Assembly (NCBI GenBank): GCA_029202385.1
Contig: CP119314.1
Coordinates: 2,544,501-2,608,500 of the forward strand
Length of the DNA stretch: 64,000 bases
Source of the DNA: Candidatus Sphingomonas phytovorans
Lineage (GTDB): Bacteria > Pseudomonadota > Alphaproteobacteria > Sphingomonadales > Sphingomonadaceae
Direction of reading: 5' to 3'
Shown here: positions 54,066 through 63,859 of the stretch, piece after piece
How the letters are laid out: every line of letters starts with the position of its first letter
Numbering within the stretch: position 1 is the first letter of the stretch
Notes under the pieces: generated by a model
What the model saw: only the letters and a program-made list of their open reading frames with translations
Told to the model about the DNA's origin: nothing
The model's database searches: none
Made by a program: the position numbers and the translations under genes

Positions 54066-55019
54066 ATGACCCCACGTTTCACCCCCCGCCAGCTCGAGGC
54101 GTTCATCGCCGCTGCGGAGCTTCACAGCTTCAGGCAGGCAGCCGGACGCATCCACCTTACCCCTTCCGCTATCAGCAACCTCATCGCGGAACTTGAAGGT
54201 GCGGTAGGGTTCGCCCTGTTCGACAGGACCACGCGAAAGATTGCGCTGACGCCGGCGGGGCGCAGTTTTCTTCCCGCCGCGCTCGCCGTCCAGCGCCAGA
54301 TCGGACGGGCTGCGGCGGCCGCCGATGACATTCGCGACAATAGAGAGGACGTCGTTCGCGTGGCCGCGCCCCTCGTCGTCGCCTCGACGCTCCTTCCCCG
54401 GCTGATCGCCGCGCTATCGGCGGATTCGCGTTTCACCATCAGAGTGATCGATACACCGGTCGTCTGGCTGGCCGACCGGGTCGCAATCGGCGAAGCCGAC
54501 CTGGCGATCGGACCCGACCGGGACGTGCCGGCCAATATTGTCCAAACACGGCTGTTTCCGACGCCATGGGTATTTTGGTGCAGGCCTGACCACGCCCTGG
54601 CCAAATCGGCCTCTCTCACATGGCGCGAACTGGCCGATATCGAGCTGTTCGCCGCCGGACGCGATCATGAGGAGAGAATCTGGCCGCAGCTTGTCGAGCT
54701 CGATCCTGCGTGCGTGCCCAGGCGAGTGCAGGTCGTCGACCACATCTCGACATCGCTGGGAATGGCGGCGGCTGGCCTCGGCGCCACCTTCTCCCCGGAC
54801 TATGTCGCCCCGCTCGCCCGATCCTTCGGTCTTGTGCAGCGTCCACTGACCGATCCCGACATCATGCGACACTTGTCGCTCTATGAAAGGGTCGGAGGTG
54901 AGTCAGCTGCGGTCGCCACCGTCCGCGACTATATTGTCGATACCGCGAAACAGACCGCGGCGGCTCTGCGCGCGTGGCCGGCTCCCGGCGGTGACGAACC
55001 CTGGCGCAAAGCGGATTGA
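54066..55019 (+). CDS. LysR-family transcription regulator of the hpa operon (predicted)
   Basis: 317 residues from ATG 54066; a TTG at 54051 is possible. Winged helix FRQAAGRIHLTPSAISNLIAELEGAVGFALF, then an effector domain starting VVRVAAPLVVAST. It is divergent from hpaE over 96 nt of AT-rich sequence with T-N11-A candidates. Control of the operon is inferred from position. Confidence 0.9.
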   Translation: MTPRFTPRQLEAFIAAAELHSFRQAAGRIHLTPSAISNLIAELEGAVGFALFDRTTRKIALTPAGRSFLPAALAVQRQIGRAAAAADDIRDNREDVVRVAAPLVVASTLLPRLIAALSADSRFTIRVIDTPVVWLADRVAIGEADLAIGPDRDVPANIVQTRLFPTPWVFWCRPDHALAKSASLTWRELADIELFAAGRDHEERIWPQLVELDPACVPRRVQVVDHISTSLGMAAAGLGATFSPDYVAPLARSFGLVQRPLTDPDIMRHLSLYERVGGESAAVATVRDYIVDTAKQTAAALRAWPAPGGDEPWRKAD

Positions 55020-55247
55020 ACAAGCGGGCGGCGATTCCCCACTCCCCTCAATTCAGAAGCCTCACTGCCCATTAGCCGCGAGGCACGGCATTCGGCGCGA
55101 TATCGAGGCCGTCCACGATCCTGTGCCTGAACAGCGCCCGCCGCCGCGACGTTCGAATTTTCACGCCGGCATTTTCGCCATAGCGGTTTGACGCACCCAA
55201 AGCATCGAGCCTGCGACGCGGCATTCCGCCGCAGGGGGTTTCTCGTC

Positions 55248-58223
55248 ATGCGTCGTCGTTCGGCTATCACCTTGCTGCTGTCAGGCATCGCGCTTGCGCC
55301 GGCATCCGCTTGCCTCGCTGCTCCGGCAGCGGCTGCGTCCCGCACAATCGCGCTCGATATTCCGGCATCGGACCTGGGCGCTGCCCTGAACGAAGTCGGG
55401 CGCCAGGCGGGAATCCAGATATCCTTTCCGTTCGATCACGCTTCCGGCCACCATGTGGCGCCGCTGAAGGGCCGGATGACGCCGCTCGATGCCGTGCGCC
55501 GGCTCATCGTCGGCACCGCGCTCACCGTGAGGGAGGCGGGCGAAGGCCATATCCTGCTGACCGCCGGGGAGCAGCGGACCAATGCAGCGACATCGACCAA
55601 CGATGAGCCAACGACCGAAGGCGACATCGTCGTCACCGGCTTCCGCCTCGCTACCCGCCGCGCGCTCGATACCAAGCGCAAGAGCGGCCAGATCATCGAC
55701 GCGATCAGCCAGGACGAGGTAAGCCAGCTTCCTGACGTCAACATCGTCGAAGCCGCGCGACGCATTCCCGGCATTTCAGTGATGACCGACCGGGATTCGA
55801 GCCGCGGACACGACAATTATCAATATGTCACGATCCGCGGACTCGACAGTCGCTACAATCTCGTCACCGTCGACGGCGCGCAGATCGCCAGCGCCGACAG
55901 CAGCTATCGCGGCGCACAGCTCGCGATGCTGCCTGCCTCGCTGGTCAGCGAGATCCAGGCGATCAAGACAGTGACGGCCCAATATGATCCGCACGCGCTT
56001 GGCGGCCAACTCAACCTCGTGACCAAGAGCGCGTTCGACACCGGCACCTCGCTCACGGCACAGGCAATGGGCGGCTGGACCTCACAGACCGGCAAGGTCG
56101 TCCCCGACAGGAACGCCAATATCCGGGCTGACGCGACCGGCGCGATCCTGTTCGGCGCGAACCATGAATTCGGTCTGGTCGTGTCGGGCGAATATCAGCA
56201 GCTCCATGCCTCGGCGCTGGCGAACCTGCCGGGGGACACCGCAGGTGCCGGCTGGACCTATTACACCGCCGCGGGCGCAGCGACCGGAGACATCGCCAAT
56301 TCGACCGGACGCGCCGTGCCCGTGCGCGTGCAGGATTATGCCTTTGACGAGAAACGCGAACGCTACAGCGTCAACGCCAAGCTCGAATATCGTCCGAACG
56401 ACCGCTTCGGCGTGTCGGTCTTCGGCGGCTATTATCACGAGCTTTCGGACGAGGACCGCTACGAGGCGCTCGCCCTTCCCTCCAGCAGCTACACGCCGGG
56501 CGCGTCGGCCGAAACAGGCAGGCTGAACACCGGCAACTACCAGCTCGGCCTCGTCGCCCAGCCGGAAAAGCGCCGTACCTGGCTGGTCAATGGCAACGCG
56601 CATTACGACTTCAGCGACAAGCTCAAGCTGACCGCCGGCGCGTCGAATTCCCAGGCGCACTACAATGAAGATCGCTGGATGTATAAATGGAACACGGGGA
56701 TGGTCATCACCCCAACCTCGGCCGCCACCTCCAATCTTCCCGCCTATGGCTATAGCTACCAGAACGCCAACGGCCAGCCGACGATCGCGCTGAACGATCC
56801 TTTGGCGGCGGCGAAGGCCGCCAGTTACGGGCCGCGCTACTGGCGCGACATCGTCTATGACATCGACAACCGGGTGCGCGGCCTGCACGGCGAGCTGTCG
56901 TGGAATTTCGGCGCCAACGATCGCGGCCTCGGCATTCAGGCTGGCGTCAACCAGACGCTGACTCATGTCGAAAGCCTGCTCAACTATCGCGAATGGTTTG
57001 CGAAGGACGCCGCATCGGCGGCACTGATCGGCAATCTCGACCAATATTCGCAATCGACCGTGCTGACGCCGCTTTCCGCGCCGGGCGTCAACTTCTACCT
57101 GATCGACGCGGCCAAGGCGAAGGCAGTGCTGCTCGACCATCCCGAATGGTTCCGCCAGTCGACGGCGCGCGTCGCCGACGGCAACAACGCCTTTTACGAA
57201 CTGCGCGAATCCATCACGGCGGGCTATGGCCAGCTCCGCTGGCAGGGCGATGCCCTGAACCTGCAGGCCGGGCTTCGGTACGACAGCACCTCGGTCGGCG
57301 TGACGACTCACCTCAACGGCGGCAGCGCGCTGGTGTCGCGGCAGCGCAGCTATGCCTATGCCCTGCCGTCGGCGGTGGCGACATGGAACGTCACAAGCGC
57401 GGTCAAGCTGCGCGGCGGCATCAGCGAGACGATCGGCCGCCCCGATTACGGCCAATATGGCGCGACCACGACCATGTCGCTCGACCTTTCGTCGACGCTC
57501 ACCCCGCTGACGATCAACCAGGGTAACCCCGATCTGAAGCCACGCCGTTCCTGGAACTACGACCTTTCGGGCGAATGGTATCTCGGCGCTGGCGGGCTCC
57601 TTTCGGCGGCCCTGTTCTACAAGGACATCCACGACGAGATCTTCACCAAGTCCACGGTCGGAACCGGCGTCTATACCGATGGCGCAACCTATGGCGCGAC
57701 GATCACCCAGCCGGTCAACGCCTCGCGCGCCGCCGTGAAGGGGGCCGAGATACAGATCGTCAAGGACCGGCTCGATTTCCTGCCGGGCCCGCTCGCCAAT
57801 CTCGGCGTGTCACTCAACGCCACCTGGCTCGACGGCCATTTCGACTTCGTGTCGACCAACGGCGCCACCCGCCGGATCGGCGCGCTCTTCAACCAGCCGA
57901 ACCATATCTACAACGCAACGCTCTTCTATGTGGACGGCCCGTTCAGCCTGCGGGCTGCATTCAACCGGATCGGCGCGTCGCCCGTATCGGTCGATTCGCA
58001 ATTCAGCTGGCGTGATATCTGGGCGGATTCGCGCGACCAGCTCGATCTGCACGCCAGCTATAATGTGACGCCCTGGCTGCAGGTGATCGGCCAGGTCCAG
58101 AACGTGACGAACACGGCGTTCGAGGCGCATCTCGGCCAGAATCGCGAGTTGCTGCAGACGCGCTATCCGGTGGGCCGGACGGTGTGGTTCGGGCTCGTCT
58201 TCAAGCCCGGCGACAGGAAGTGA
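55248..58223 (+). CDS. TonB-dependent receptor with N-terminal STN signalling domain (991 aa)
   Basis: Start at ATG 55248 (AGGGGG upstream); the open frame begins at 55188. Signal peptide SAITLLLSGIALAPASACLA, then an STN domain (residues about 30-110; ALNEVGRQAGIQISFPFDHA), then plug and barrel, ending VWFGLVFKPGDRK. STN domains signal to a FecR/ECF pair when ligand binds. Such a pair follows (58366 and 59028). The barrel is longer than in the other four receptors. The ligand is unknown; a phosphate-containing or metal-chelating molecule is only speculation. Confidence 0.95.
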   Translation: MRRRSAITLLLSGIALAPASACLAAPAAAASRTIALDIPASDLGAALNEVGRQAGIQISFPFDHASGHHVAPLKGRMTPLDAVRRLIVGTALTVREAGEGHILLTAGEQRTNAATSTNDEPTTEGDIVVTGFRLATRRALDTKRKSGQIIDAISQDEVSQLPDVNIVEAARRIPGISVMTDRDSSRGHDNYQYVTIRGLDSRYNLVTVDGAQIASADSSYRGAQLAMLPASLVSEIQAIKTVTAQYDPHALGGQLNLVTKSAFDTGTSLTAQAMGGWTSQTGKVVPDRNANIRADATGAILFGANHEFGLVVSGEYQQLHASALANLPGDTAGAGWTYYTAAGAATGDIANSTGRAVPVRVQDYAFDEKRERYSVNAKLEYRPNDRFGVSVFGGYYHELSDEDRYEALALPSSSYTPGASAETGRLNTGNYQLGLVAQPEKRRTWLVNGNAHYDFSDKLKLTAGASNSQAHYNEDRWMYKWNTGMVITPTSAATSNLPAYGYSYQNANGQPTIALNDPLAAAKAASYGPRYWRDIVYDIDNRVRGLHGELSWNFGANDRGLGIQAGVNQTLTHVESLLNYREWFAKDAASAALIGNLDQYSQSTVLTPLSAPGVNFYLIDAAKAKAVLLDHPEWFRQSTARVADGNNAFYELRESITAGYGQLRWQGDALNLQAGLRYDSTSVGVTTHLNGGSALVSRQRSYAYALPSAVATWNVTSAVKLRGGISETIGRPDYGQYGATTTMSLDLSSTLTPLTINQGNPDLKPRRSWNYDLSGEWYLGAGGLLSAALFYKDIHDEIFTKSTVGTGVYTDGATYGATITQPVNASRAAVKGAEIQIVKDRLDFLPGPLANLGVSLNATWLDGHFDFVSTNGATRRIGALFNQPNHIYNATLFYVDGPFSLRAAFNRIGASPVSVDSQFSWRDIWADSRDQLDLHASYNVTPWLQVIGQVQNVTNTAFEAHLGQNRELLQTRYPVGRTVWFGLVFKPGDRK

Positions 58224-58229
58224 GCGACA

Positions 58230-58259
58230 TGTCCTCCGGGCACCAGTGCCCGGAGGACA
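58230..58259 (+). terminator. Strong hairpin after the STN receptor
   Basis: A 14-bp perfect inverted repeat: TGTCCTCCGGGCAC and its complement around a 2-base CA centre, starting seven bases after the stop. The following sequence is only weakly T-rich (CATCTTCCC). It could reduce readthrough from the receptor to the sigma factor gene or stabilise the message. Confidence 0.5.
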
Positions 58260-58365
58260 CCATCTTCCCGAAAATCACGGGCGTGACCGGATCCTGTCAC
58301 GGCACCGTATCAATCCGGCCCTAGGGCAATCGGGAAACATCCAGAATCGAGCATTTCCCCGATCC

Positions 58366-58941
58366 ATGTCCTGGCTTCGCCCGATCGATGCATGGTTCGC
58401 ATCGTCAGTCCTTCCCCATGAGAGCGAGCTGCTCCGCCAGGCGCGGCGCTGGGCCCTTGACGACGACGAGGCCCGCGACCTGCTGCACGAGGCCTATGCC
58501 CAGCTTCTCCAACTCGACCGCTGGGACCAGATCGCCAACCCCGCAGCCTATGCCGTCCGCATCATGCGCAACACGGCGCTCCAGCGGATGCGCCGAGCGC
58601 GGATCGTGCCCATGCGCCAGTTCGCCGCGCTCGAAGAGGCCGAGCACCCCGACCCGGCGCCCGACAGTTTCGCCATCGCGGCGGGCCGCGACGAACTGCG
58701 GCGCATGATGACGGCGATCGATGCCCTGCCTCTTTCGTGCCGCCGCGTCGTCCTGCTGCGCAAGTTCGAGGAATTACCGCCCCGGGCGATCGCCGAACGG
58801 CTCGGGCTCAGTCTGTCGACAGTGGAGAAGCATCTGTCGCGGGGGATATTGCTGCTCTCGCGTGCCCTGCGCGACCTTCCCATTCCGGCCGACCCAGCCG
58901 GTTTGGGTGAAACGAACGGCGCCGCACGCCGGCTAGCATGA
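58366..58941 (+). CDS. ECF sigma factor, FecI type
   Basis: 191 residues from the ATG at 58366; the frame is open 40 codons further, overlapping the hairpin. Sigma region 2 includes WALDDDEARDLLHEAYAQLLQL and region 4 LPLSCRRVVLLRKFEELPPRAIAERLGLSLSTVEKHLS. FecI-group factors direct RNA polymerase to the cognate receptor promoter when FecR is signalled. It lies between the STN receptor and the FecR gene. Confidence 0.9.
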   Translation: MSWLRPIDAWFASSVLPHESELLRQARRWALDDDEARDLLHEAYAQLLQLDRWDQIANPAAYAVRIMRNTALQRMRRARIVPMRQFAALEEAEHPDPAPDSFAIAAGRDELRRMMTAIDALPLSCRRVVLLRKFEELPPRAIAERLGLSLSTVEKHLSRGILLLSRALRDLPIPADPAGLGETNGAARRLA

Positions 58942-59027
58942 AGAAAATCGCGTCGTTGGCATGGCGGTTTCGCTTCCGCTAATCATCGGGAGGTGATCGG
59001 CATCCCCACGGACATGAGAAAAGCATT

Positions 59028-60002
59028 TTGACCCTATCGATCGAGCGCCAGGAGCGAATCGAGGCCGAAGCGGCCGATTGGCTCGCCGCACTCGACGCCG
59101 GATGCGCCGATGTGGCTGCCTTCGAGGCCTGGCGCGCGTCCGACCCTACGCATGCCCTCGCCTTCATCCGGATGAACGCCGTGTGGCGCGACCTCGATCG
59201 CTTGCGCAGTGGCCATTCCGCACATGAACCGGCCGCTGCGGCAGCCCCGCCAATCATGGCTGCTCCCCGCATGGCACTGCCGCGGCGCACCGCGATCAAG
59301 GCAGCCTTCGGCATGGCCGGGGCGCTGGCGGCGGGTGGCGCCGTCTTCATCGCAAGCCAGGCGGCGGCTCATACCGTGGAAACGGCGATCGGCGAGCGCA
59401 GGCGCTTCTACGTGGCGGATCATACCTGCCTCGACCTCAATACCGGAGGCCGGTTGCGCTGGTGGTTGGCCGAAGGCCAGCTGGAAGTCGAGCTTGAACG
59501 GGGCGAACTCGCCCTGGACCTTCCGCAAGGCACCCAACCCTGCACGCTTCATGTCGGTGCGGCGCGGTTTCGCCTGGGGCCCGGCCGGTTCAACGTGCGC
59601 TTGCACGCCGGAGAGATCGTCGACCTTGCGACCATCGCCGGCAAGGCCTGGATGCTGCCGCTCCATGGCCGTGCCGGGACCGCGCTTGTGGCAGAACGCC
59701 GCAAGCTGGTCGTTACCGATGCGAAACAGGAGGCAAGGCCCCTGTCGGACGGTGATATCCAGACGCTTTCGGCCTGGCAGGAGGGCGAGATCCTGTTCGA
59801 CGGCCAGCCCCTGACGGAGGCGATCGCCGAATATAACCGCTACCTGCCCGCACCAATCGAACTGGCACGCGCCGAGATGGGCCAGGTTCGGCTGGGGGGC
59901 CGTTTCCTCACCAACGATCCGAGCGAATTCCTGAAGGCCCTTCGCCTCAATTTCGGTATTCGCGCCGAGGTGCGGCGGGACCGGATTGTCCTGTCGACCT
60001 GA
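59028..60002 (+). CDS. FecR-family sigma regulator
   Basis: 324 residues, starting at a TTG (59028) because no in-frame ATG precedes the N-terminal EAADWLAALDAGCADVAAFEAW. One membrane-spanning segment (AAFGMAGALAAGGAVFIASQ, about residue 95), then the FecR periplasmic domain (RRFYVADHTCLDLNTGG) and a C-terminal STN-like tail. Transmits the receptor signal to the sigma factor. Ends 9 nt before the convergent PhoD gene. Confidence 0.9.
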   Translation: MTLSIERQERIEAEAADWLAALDAGCADVAAFEAWRASDPTHALAFIRMNAVWRDLDRLRSGHSAHEPAAAAAPPIMAAPRMALPRRTAIKAAFGMAGALAAGGAVFIASQAAAHTVETAIGERRRFYVADHTCLDLNTGGRLRWWLAEGQLEVELERGELALDLPQGTQPCTLHVGAARFRLGPGRFNVRLHAGEIVDLATIAGKAWMLPLHGRAGTALVAERRKLVVTDAKQEARPLSDGDIQTLSAWQEGEILFDGQPLTEAIAEYNRYLPAPIELARAEMGQVRLGGRFLTNDPSEFLKALRLNFGIRAEVRRDRIVLST

Positions 60003-60011
60003 CCGTCCCCG

Positions 60012-61601
60012 TCAGCTTGCGCCAGCAATGCCCGCCCGCCCGGATTCCACCTCGAAGCGCGCAATCGTCGATACGGCGGAGTCGGGATTGCGGGCATCGG
60101 CCAGGCCGCGAAACAGGACTTCGCTGCCCTTCCCGCTCAAGTCCACCCTGGCATAGCCGCGCACCTCATTTTCGGCGAAGCGAACCCCGGGGTTGGCCTT
60201 AGCCTCCTCACGCCATCCGGGATGGTTGTTGAGCGAGGTGATCGATCCGCCGACGAACTCCGCGGCGACGGGCGCGGCATCGGGACGATCGGGATGGTGG
60301 ATATCGGTGGCGGTGAAGGCGTGGATATCGCCACTCAGCACGACAGGGTTGGGCGTCTTCGCGTCCGCCCAGCGGCGGAAGATCCGGTCGCGCGCGGCCG
60401 GATAGCCTTCCCAGCGATCGGCCGGATGGACGACCGCGCCCTGTTCCGGATGACGGGGATCGATCATCGCGAACGGCGTCATCAGGGTCTGCTGCGCGAG
60501 GAAATTCCACTGCGCGCGCGTCTTCCCCAACGCGTCGAGCAGCCAGCGTTCCTGGACGTCGCCGAGCATCGTACGGGATGTATCATGGCGCTGCGGGCAA
60601 TCGAGCACCCCGACCAGATAATCGCGATGCTCAGCGAGCAGTTCGGGCGGCTGGCAGGCACGGGCACCCCGGAACTGCCGGTCGTCGATCACCTGGAACT
60701 GGGCGAGCGTTCCCCAGTCCAGCGTCCGGTAGAGACATGCATCGGGGCCCGAGGGACGGGCAGCCGCTCGTAGCGGCAAGTGCTCCCAATAGGCCTGATA
60801 GGCTGCCGCGCGCCGCGCGAGAAACGCGACGGGATCGCCATTATGCTCGTCCAGCGCACCGGCATAATCGTTCGCGACCTCATGATCGTCCCAGGTGACA
60901 ATCCACGGCGCGGCCGCATGAGCCGCCTGGAGCAGCGGGTCCATCTTGTAGGTCGCGTAGCGTATCCGGTAGCCCGATACATCGAAGGGTTCGGGATTGA
61001 GGTGGCGACGGACGCCGCCATTGCCCGGGGCGTTCTCATAGATATAGTCGCCGAGGAACAGGATCAGCTCGGGGTCGTCGGCGACGACGTGGCGCCAGGC
61101 GGCGTAATGGCCCGCTTCGTATTTCTGGCACGAGCCGAAGCAGAAACGGAGGTGGTCGACGGTCGCTCCCGGTGCCGGAGCCGTCCGCGTCCTGCCAACC
61201 GGACTCGCCACGCCATCGGCGACGAACCGATAGAAATAGGGACGCCCCGGACGCAGGCCCGATACTTCGACATGCACCGAATGGCCGGCCACCGGATCGG
61301 CTGCGGCAGTTCCCGACCGGACGACGCGGGCGAATCCTTCATCCTCCGCCACCTGCCAGCGCACCGGGACACGGCGGGGCGGCATGCCGCCCTCGGCCTC
61401 AAGCGGGTGCGGCGCGAGACGCGTCCACAGGACCATTCCGTCGGGCGACGGCTCGCCCGATGCCACGCCGAGCGTGAACGGCGTATCGCTGCCGAGCAGC
61501 ACGCCGGCGCGTGCGGAGAAGGTCAACAAAGCAGGCGCGGCGATCGCACCGGCCTTCAGGATATCCCGACGAGTCTTACGAAGCACTGGCACCCCACACA
61601 T
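60012..61601 (-). CDS. phoD: PhoD-type alkaline phosphatase/phosphodiesterase
   Basis: 529 residues from the ATG at 61601; the open frame is longer. A twin-arginine signal TRRDILKAG precedes GASGEP-like N-terminal sequence. Metal and phosphate motifs visible are FGSCQKYEAGHYAAW, FLGDYIYE, TWDDHEVANDYAG and LSGDIHAFTATD. PhoD enzymes hydrolyse phosphate mono- or diesters in the periplasm. It converges on the FecR operon, so co-regulation is possible but not shown. Confidence 0.92.
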   Translation of the reverse strand: MCGVPVLRKTRRDILKAGAIAAPALLTFSARAGVLLGSDTPFTLGVASGEPSPDGMVLWTRLAPHPLEAEGGMPPRRVPVRWQVAEDEGFARVVRSGTAAADPVAGHSVHVEVSGLRPGRPYFYRFVADGVASPVGRTRTAPAPGATVDHLRFCFGSCQKYEAGHYAAWRHVVADDPELILFLGDYIYENAPGNGGVRRHLNPEPFDVSGYRIRYATYKMDPLLQAAHAAAPWIVTWDDHEVANDYAGALDEHNGDPVAFLARRAAAYQAYWEHLPLRAAARPSGPDACLYRTLDWGTLAQFQVIDDRQFRGARACQPPELLAEHRDYLVGVLDCPQRHDTSRTMLGDVQERWLLDALGKTRAQWNFLAQQTLMTPFAMIDPRHPEQGAVVHPADRWEGYPAARDRIFRRWADAKTPNPVVLSGDIHAFTATDIHHPDRPDAAPVAAEFVGGSITSLNNHPGWREEAKANPGVRFAENEVRGYARVDLSGKGSEVLFRGLADARNPDSAVSTIARFEVESGRAGIAGAS

Positions 61602-62053
61602 CCGCGACCGTGAAAAGGCGAGCCGCCCTGAGTCTCTCGTCTCCGATTGTGACGTGCTCGCGACACACCCGGGTCTGTTCCTTGGTGCCAGGCGGCCAAC
61701 CGTTCCACCGGCCCGGCTTCGTCCACCATGGGAGAAGGGCCGCCCTGCGTATTTCACCGTGATTCATTACTGATGCCGCAAATATCAAGGACAGGTACCT
61801 CGGCGATATCACTTCCCAGCGACCCTCCCCAGATCTTCAATCCGAAAATTGTGACGCTCCACATTGTTATCGAAGCGAGCGCTTGCAGCAGCCGATGGCC
61901 TGTCGCATGCTGATGATCTCTCGTAAAAGGCAAAAGCATTCAACTTCAATTTGGCGCCAAAAGGCTGATTGCCTGAACTTGTCGTAGTCGTGTCATCCAT
62001 AACTGATAATATATCCAGGATCCTGTGTTGCGGGACGGGAAAGAGGGGGAAGA
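61602..62053. other. Divergent intergenic region (452 bp)
   Basis: Between phoD and the subtilase gene. No ORF that I would call. The half nearer the subtilase is clearly AT-richer than the flanks, as expected for a promoter. Weak Pho-box-like repeats are described separately. Confidence 0.5.
61979..61996 (+). promoter_or_regulatory. Pho-box-like direct repeat upstream of the subtilase gene
   Basis: TTGTCGT-AGTC-GTGTCAT matches the 7-4-7 layout of CTGTCAT-N4-CTGTCAT at 11 of 14 positions, 58 bp before the subtilase ATG. A poorer mirror-strand match lies at 61649-61666, 48 bp before phoD. With only sequence in view this may be chance. Confidence 0.25.
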
Positions 62054-63847
62054 ATGCAGCCGGCGGAGGTCGATACCTTATTGTTCTCGATGGGCGTGCG
62101 GCAGCGCTTCACCCAGGATACCCCGATCCTTCCCGAAGTCTGGTATGCCTATGCCGCAACGCCGGATCAGCGGCACGATTTGCTGATCACACCACTCAAC
62201 ACCGATTCGGCCAATCGCCTGCTGCGGGAAATACTGGAAGCGCCCGGCGATACAGACCTGATCGCGACATGCCCCGCCGCACTCCGCGGATTCGTCGCGA
62301 TGCGCCTGACGTTCGATGAATTCTGCCAGCTTATCCTGCCGCGCACGCATTGGGCCAAGGCCGCCGTCGCGCTCGCGCGCCGCAACGACTATCGCGAGGG
62401 CTGGTTGCACCTCGTGTTCGAGCGCAGTCGTCGTCTGGCCGTTTCTGAATCGCCCCGCGACAAGGAGATGTCGGATTTCGAAATAGGTCGAATTGCCGTA
62501 TTGATCGGCGCGATCCTCGCTGACCGCGAAGCCCTGCGCACTGGGCCTGCAAAGCCGAGGGACGGAGATTTTTTCTCCGCAAGCTTCAGCAACGCCGAAA
62601 AGCTGATCGCACGCCTTTCCGACACACCCGCGACGGGCGCGATCTGGCGCGTGGCGATGAACCGGCCGCTAGACCTTTCGGACGAGCAGGCCCGCAGCAC
62701 GGTCAAGGCGGACGCCGCGTTCCGCGTCTTCGAGGTCAAATGCGCTGATATCTGCTGGGCGGTCATCGATTCCGGCATCGACGCCGGTCATCCGGCCTTC
62801 AACGACGGCGGCACCTCTCGAATTGCAGGCGCCTATGATCTCACCAGCCTTCGGCCATTGTTGAACGCCGCCTATCGCACCAATCCGGCGAACAACCCCC
62901 AACTGGCCCGATGCTGCGCCGCTGCGGGCGTTACGATCGACGATGGAGTCCAGCTCCTCACCGCGATCTACCGCGCCCTCGATACCGACACGATGGACTG
63001 GTCCTCGATCGAACGGCTCATCCGATTGCAGAATCCGTCTCTACCGACCGACGGCCATGGTACCCATGTCGCGGGCATCATCGGCGCCAATTGGCGCGAC
63101 GAAGATGGCGAACCCATCGTCATCGGGCTCTGCCCGGATATCCATCTGCTCGATCTTCGTATTCTCGCGCCCGCATCGGACGAGGGAGAGACCGCCGAGG
63201 AAGACACTGAATTCGCGGTGATCAGCGCCCTGCAGTTCGTTCGCTATCTCAACGGGCGCAACGAACATATCGCAGTCCACGGCGTCAATCTGAGCCTTTC
63301 CATTCCCCATGCAGTCGAAAACTACGCCTGTGGAAGAACGCCGATCTGCGACGAATGCGAACGACTGGTCGGGGCCGGCGTGACCGTCGTCGCGGCGGCC
63401 GGCAATAACGGCTATCAGGGTTTCGCCACGGCGAAGGGCCTTTATCGCGGCTATGCGACGTTGAGCATCACTGATCCCGGCAACGCCGATTCAGTCATCA
63501 CGGTCGGTTCCACGCACAAACGCGAGCCCCATACTTTTGGTGTCTCCTATTTCTCGAGCCGGGGGCCGACCGGCGACGGACGCCTGAAACCCGATCTGGT
63601 CGCACCGGGCGAGCGCATCAGGAGCACGCTTCCCGGCGGCGAGTACGGGCCGCTCGATGGAACCAGCCAGGCGACACCGCACGTCAGCGCAGCGGCCGCC
63701 ATGCTGATGGCCCGCTTTCCCGAACTGATCGGGCAACCACGGCAGATCAAGCAACTGCTGTGCGAGAGCGCGACCGACCTCGGCCGCGAGCGCGCTTTCC
63801 AAGGGCATGGTCTGCTCGACACGCTGCGAGCGCTGCAATCCTATTAG
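62054..63847 (+). CDS. S8-family (subtilisin-like) serine protease without a signal peptide
   Basis: 597 residues. The catalytic triad is Asp239 (AVIDSGIDAGHP), His335 (GHGTHVAGIIGAN) and Ser538 (GTSQATPHVSAAAA), with the oxyanion asparagine N451 in AAAGNNGYQG. The first 230 residues are a helical region that I do not recognise; no signal peptide or membrane helix is seen, so the enzyme is probably cytosolic, unusual for this class. An insertion of about 80 residues separates the Asp and His blocks. The ATG at 62054 follows GGGAAGAGGGGGAAG. The next gene, of metallo-beta-lactamase fold, starts 12 nt after the stop. Confidence 0.9.
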   Translation: MQPAEVDTLLFSMGVRQRFTQDTPILPEVWYAYAATPDQRHDLLITPLNTDSANRLLREILEAPGDTDLIATCPAALRGFVAMRLTFDEFCQLILPRTHWAKAAVALARRNDYREGWLHLVFERSRRLAVSESPRDKEMSDFEIGRIAVLIGAILADREALRTGPAKPRDGDFFSASFSNAEKLIARLSDTPATGAIWRVAMNRPLDLSDEQARSTVKADAAFRVFEVKCADICWAVIDSGIDAGHPAFNDGGTSRIAGAYDLTSLRPLLNAAYRTNPANNPQLARCCAAAGVTIDDGVQLLTAIYRALDTDTMDWSSIERLIRLQNPSLPTDGHGTHVAGIIGANWRDEDGEPIVIGLCPDIHLLDLRILAPASDEGETAEEDTEFAVISALQFVRYLNGRNEHIAVHGVNLSLSIPHAVENYACGRTPICDECERLVGAGVTVVAAAGNNGYQGFATAKGLYRGYATLSITDPGNADSVITVGSTHKREPHTFGVSYFSSRGPTGDGRLKPDLVAPGERIRSTLPGGEYGPLDGTSQATPHVSAAAAMLMARFPELIGQPRQIKQLLCESATDLGRERAFQGHGLLDTLRALQSY

Positions 63848-63859
63848 AGGAGCCTATCG

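Noticed and set aside
56082..57632. A 516-codon minus-strand frame opposite the STN receptor
   Set aside because: Arises from the receptor's GC-rich third positions; no independent support.
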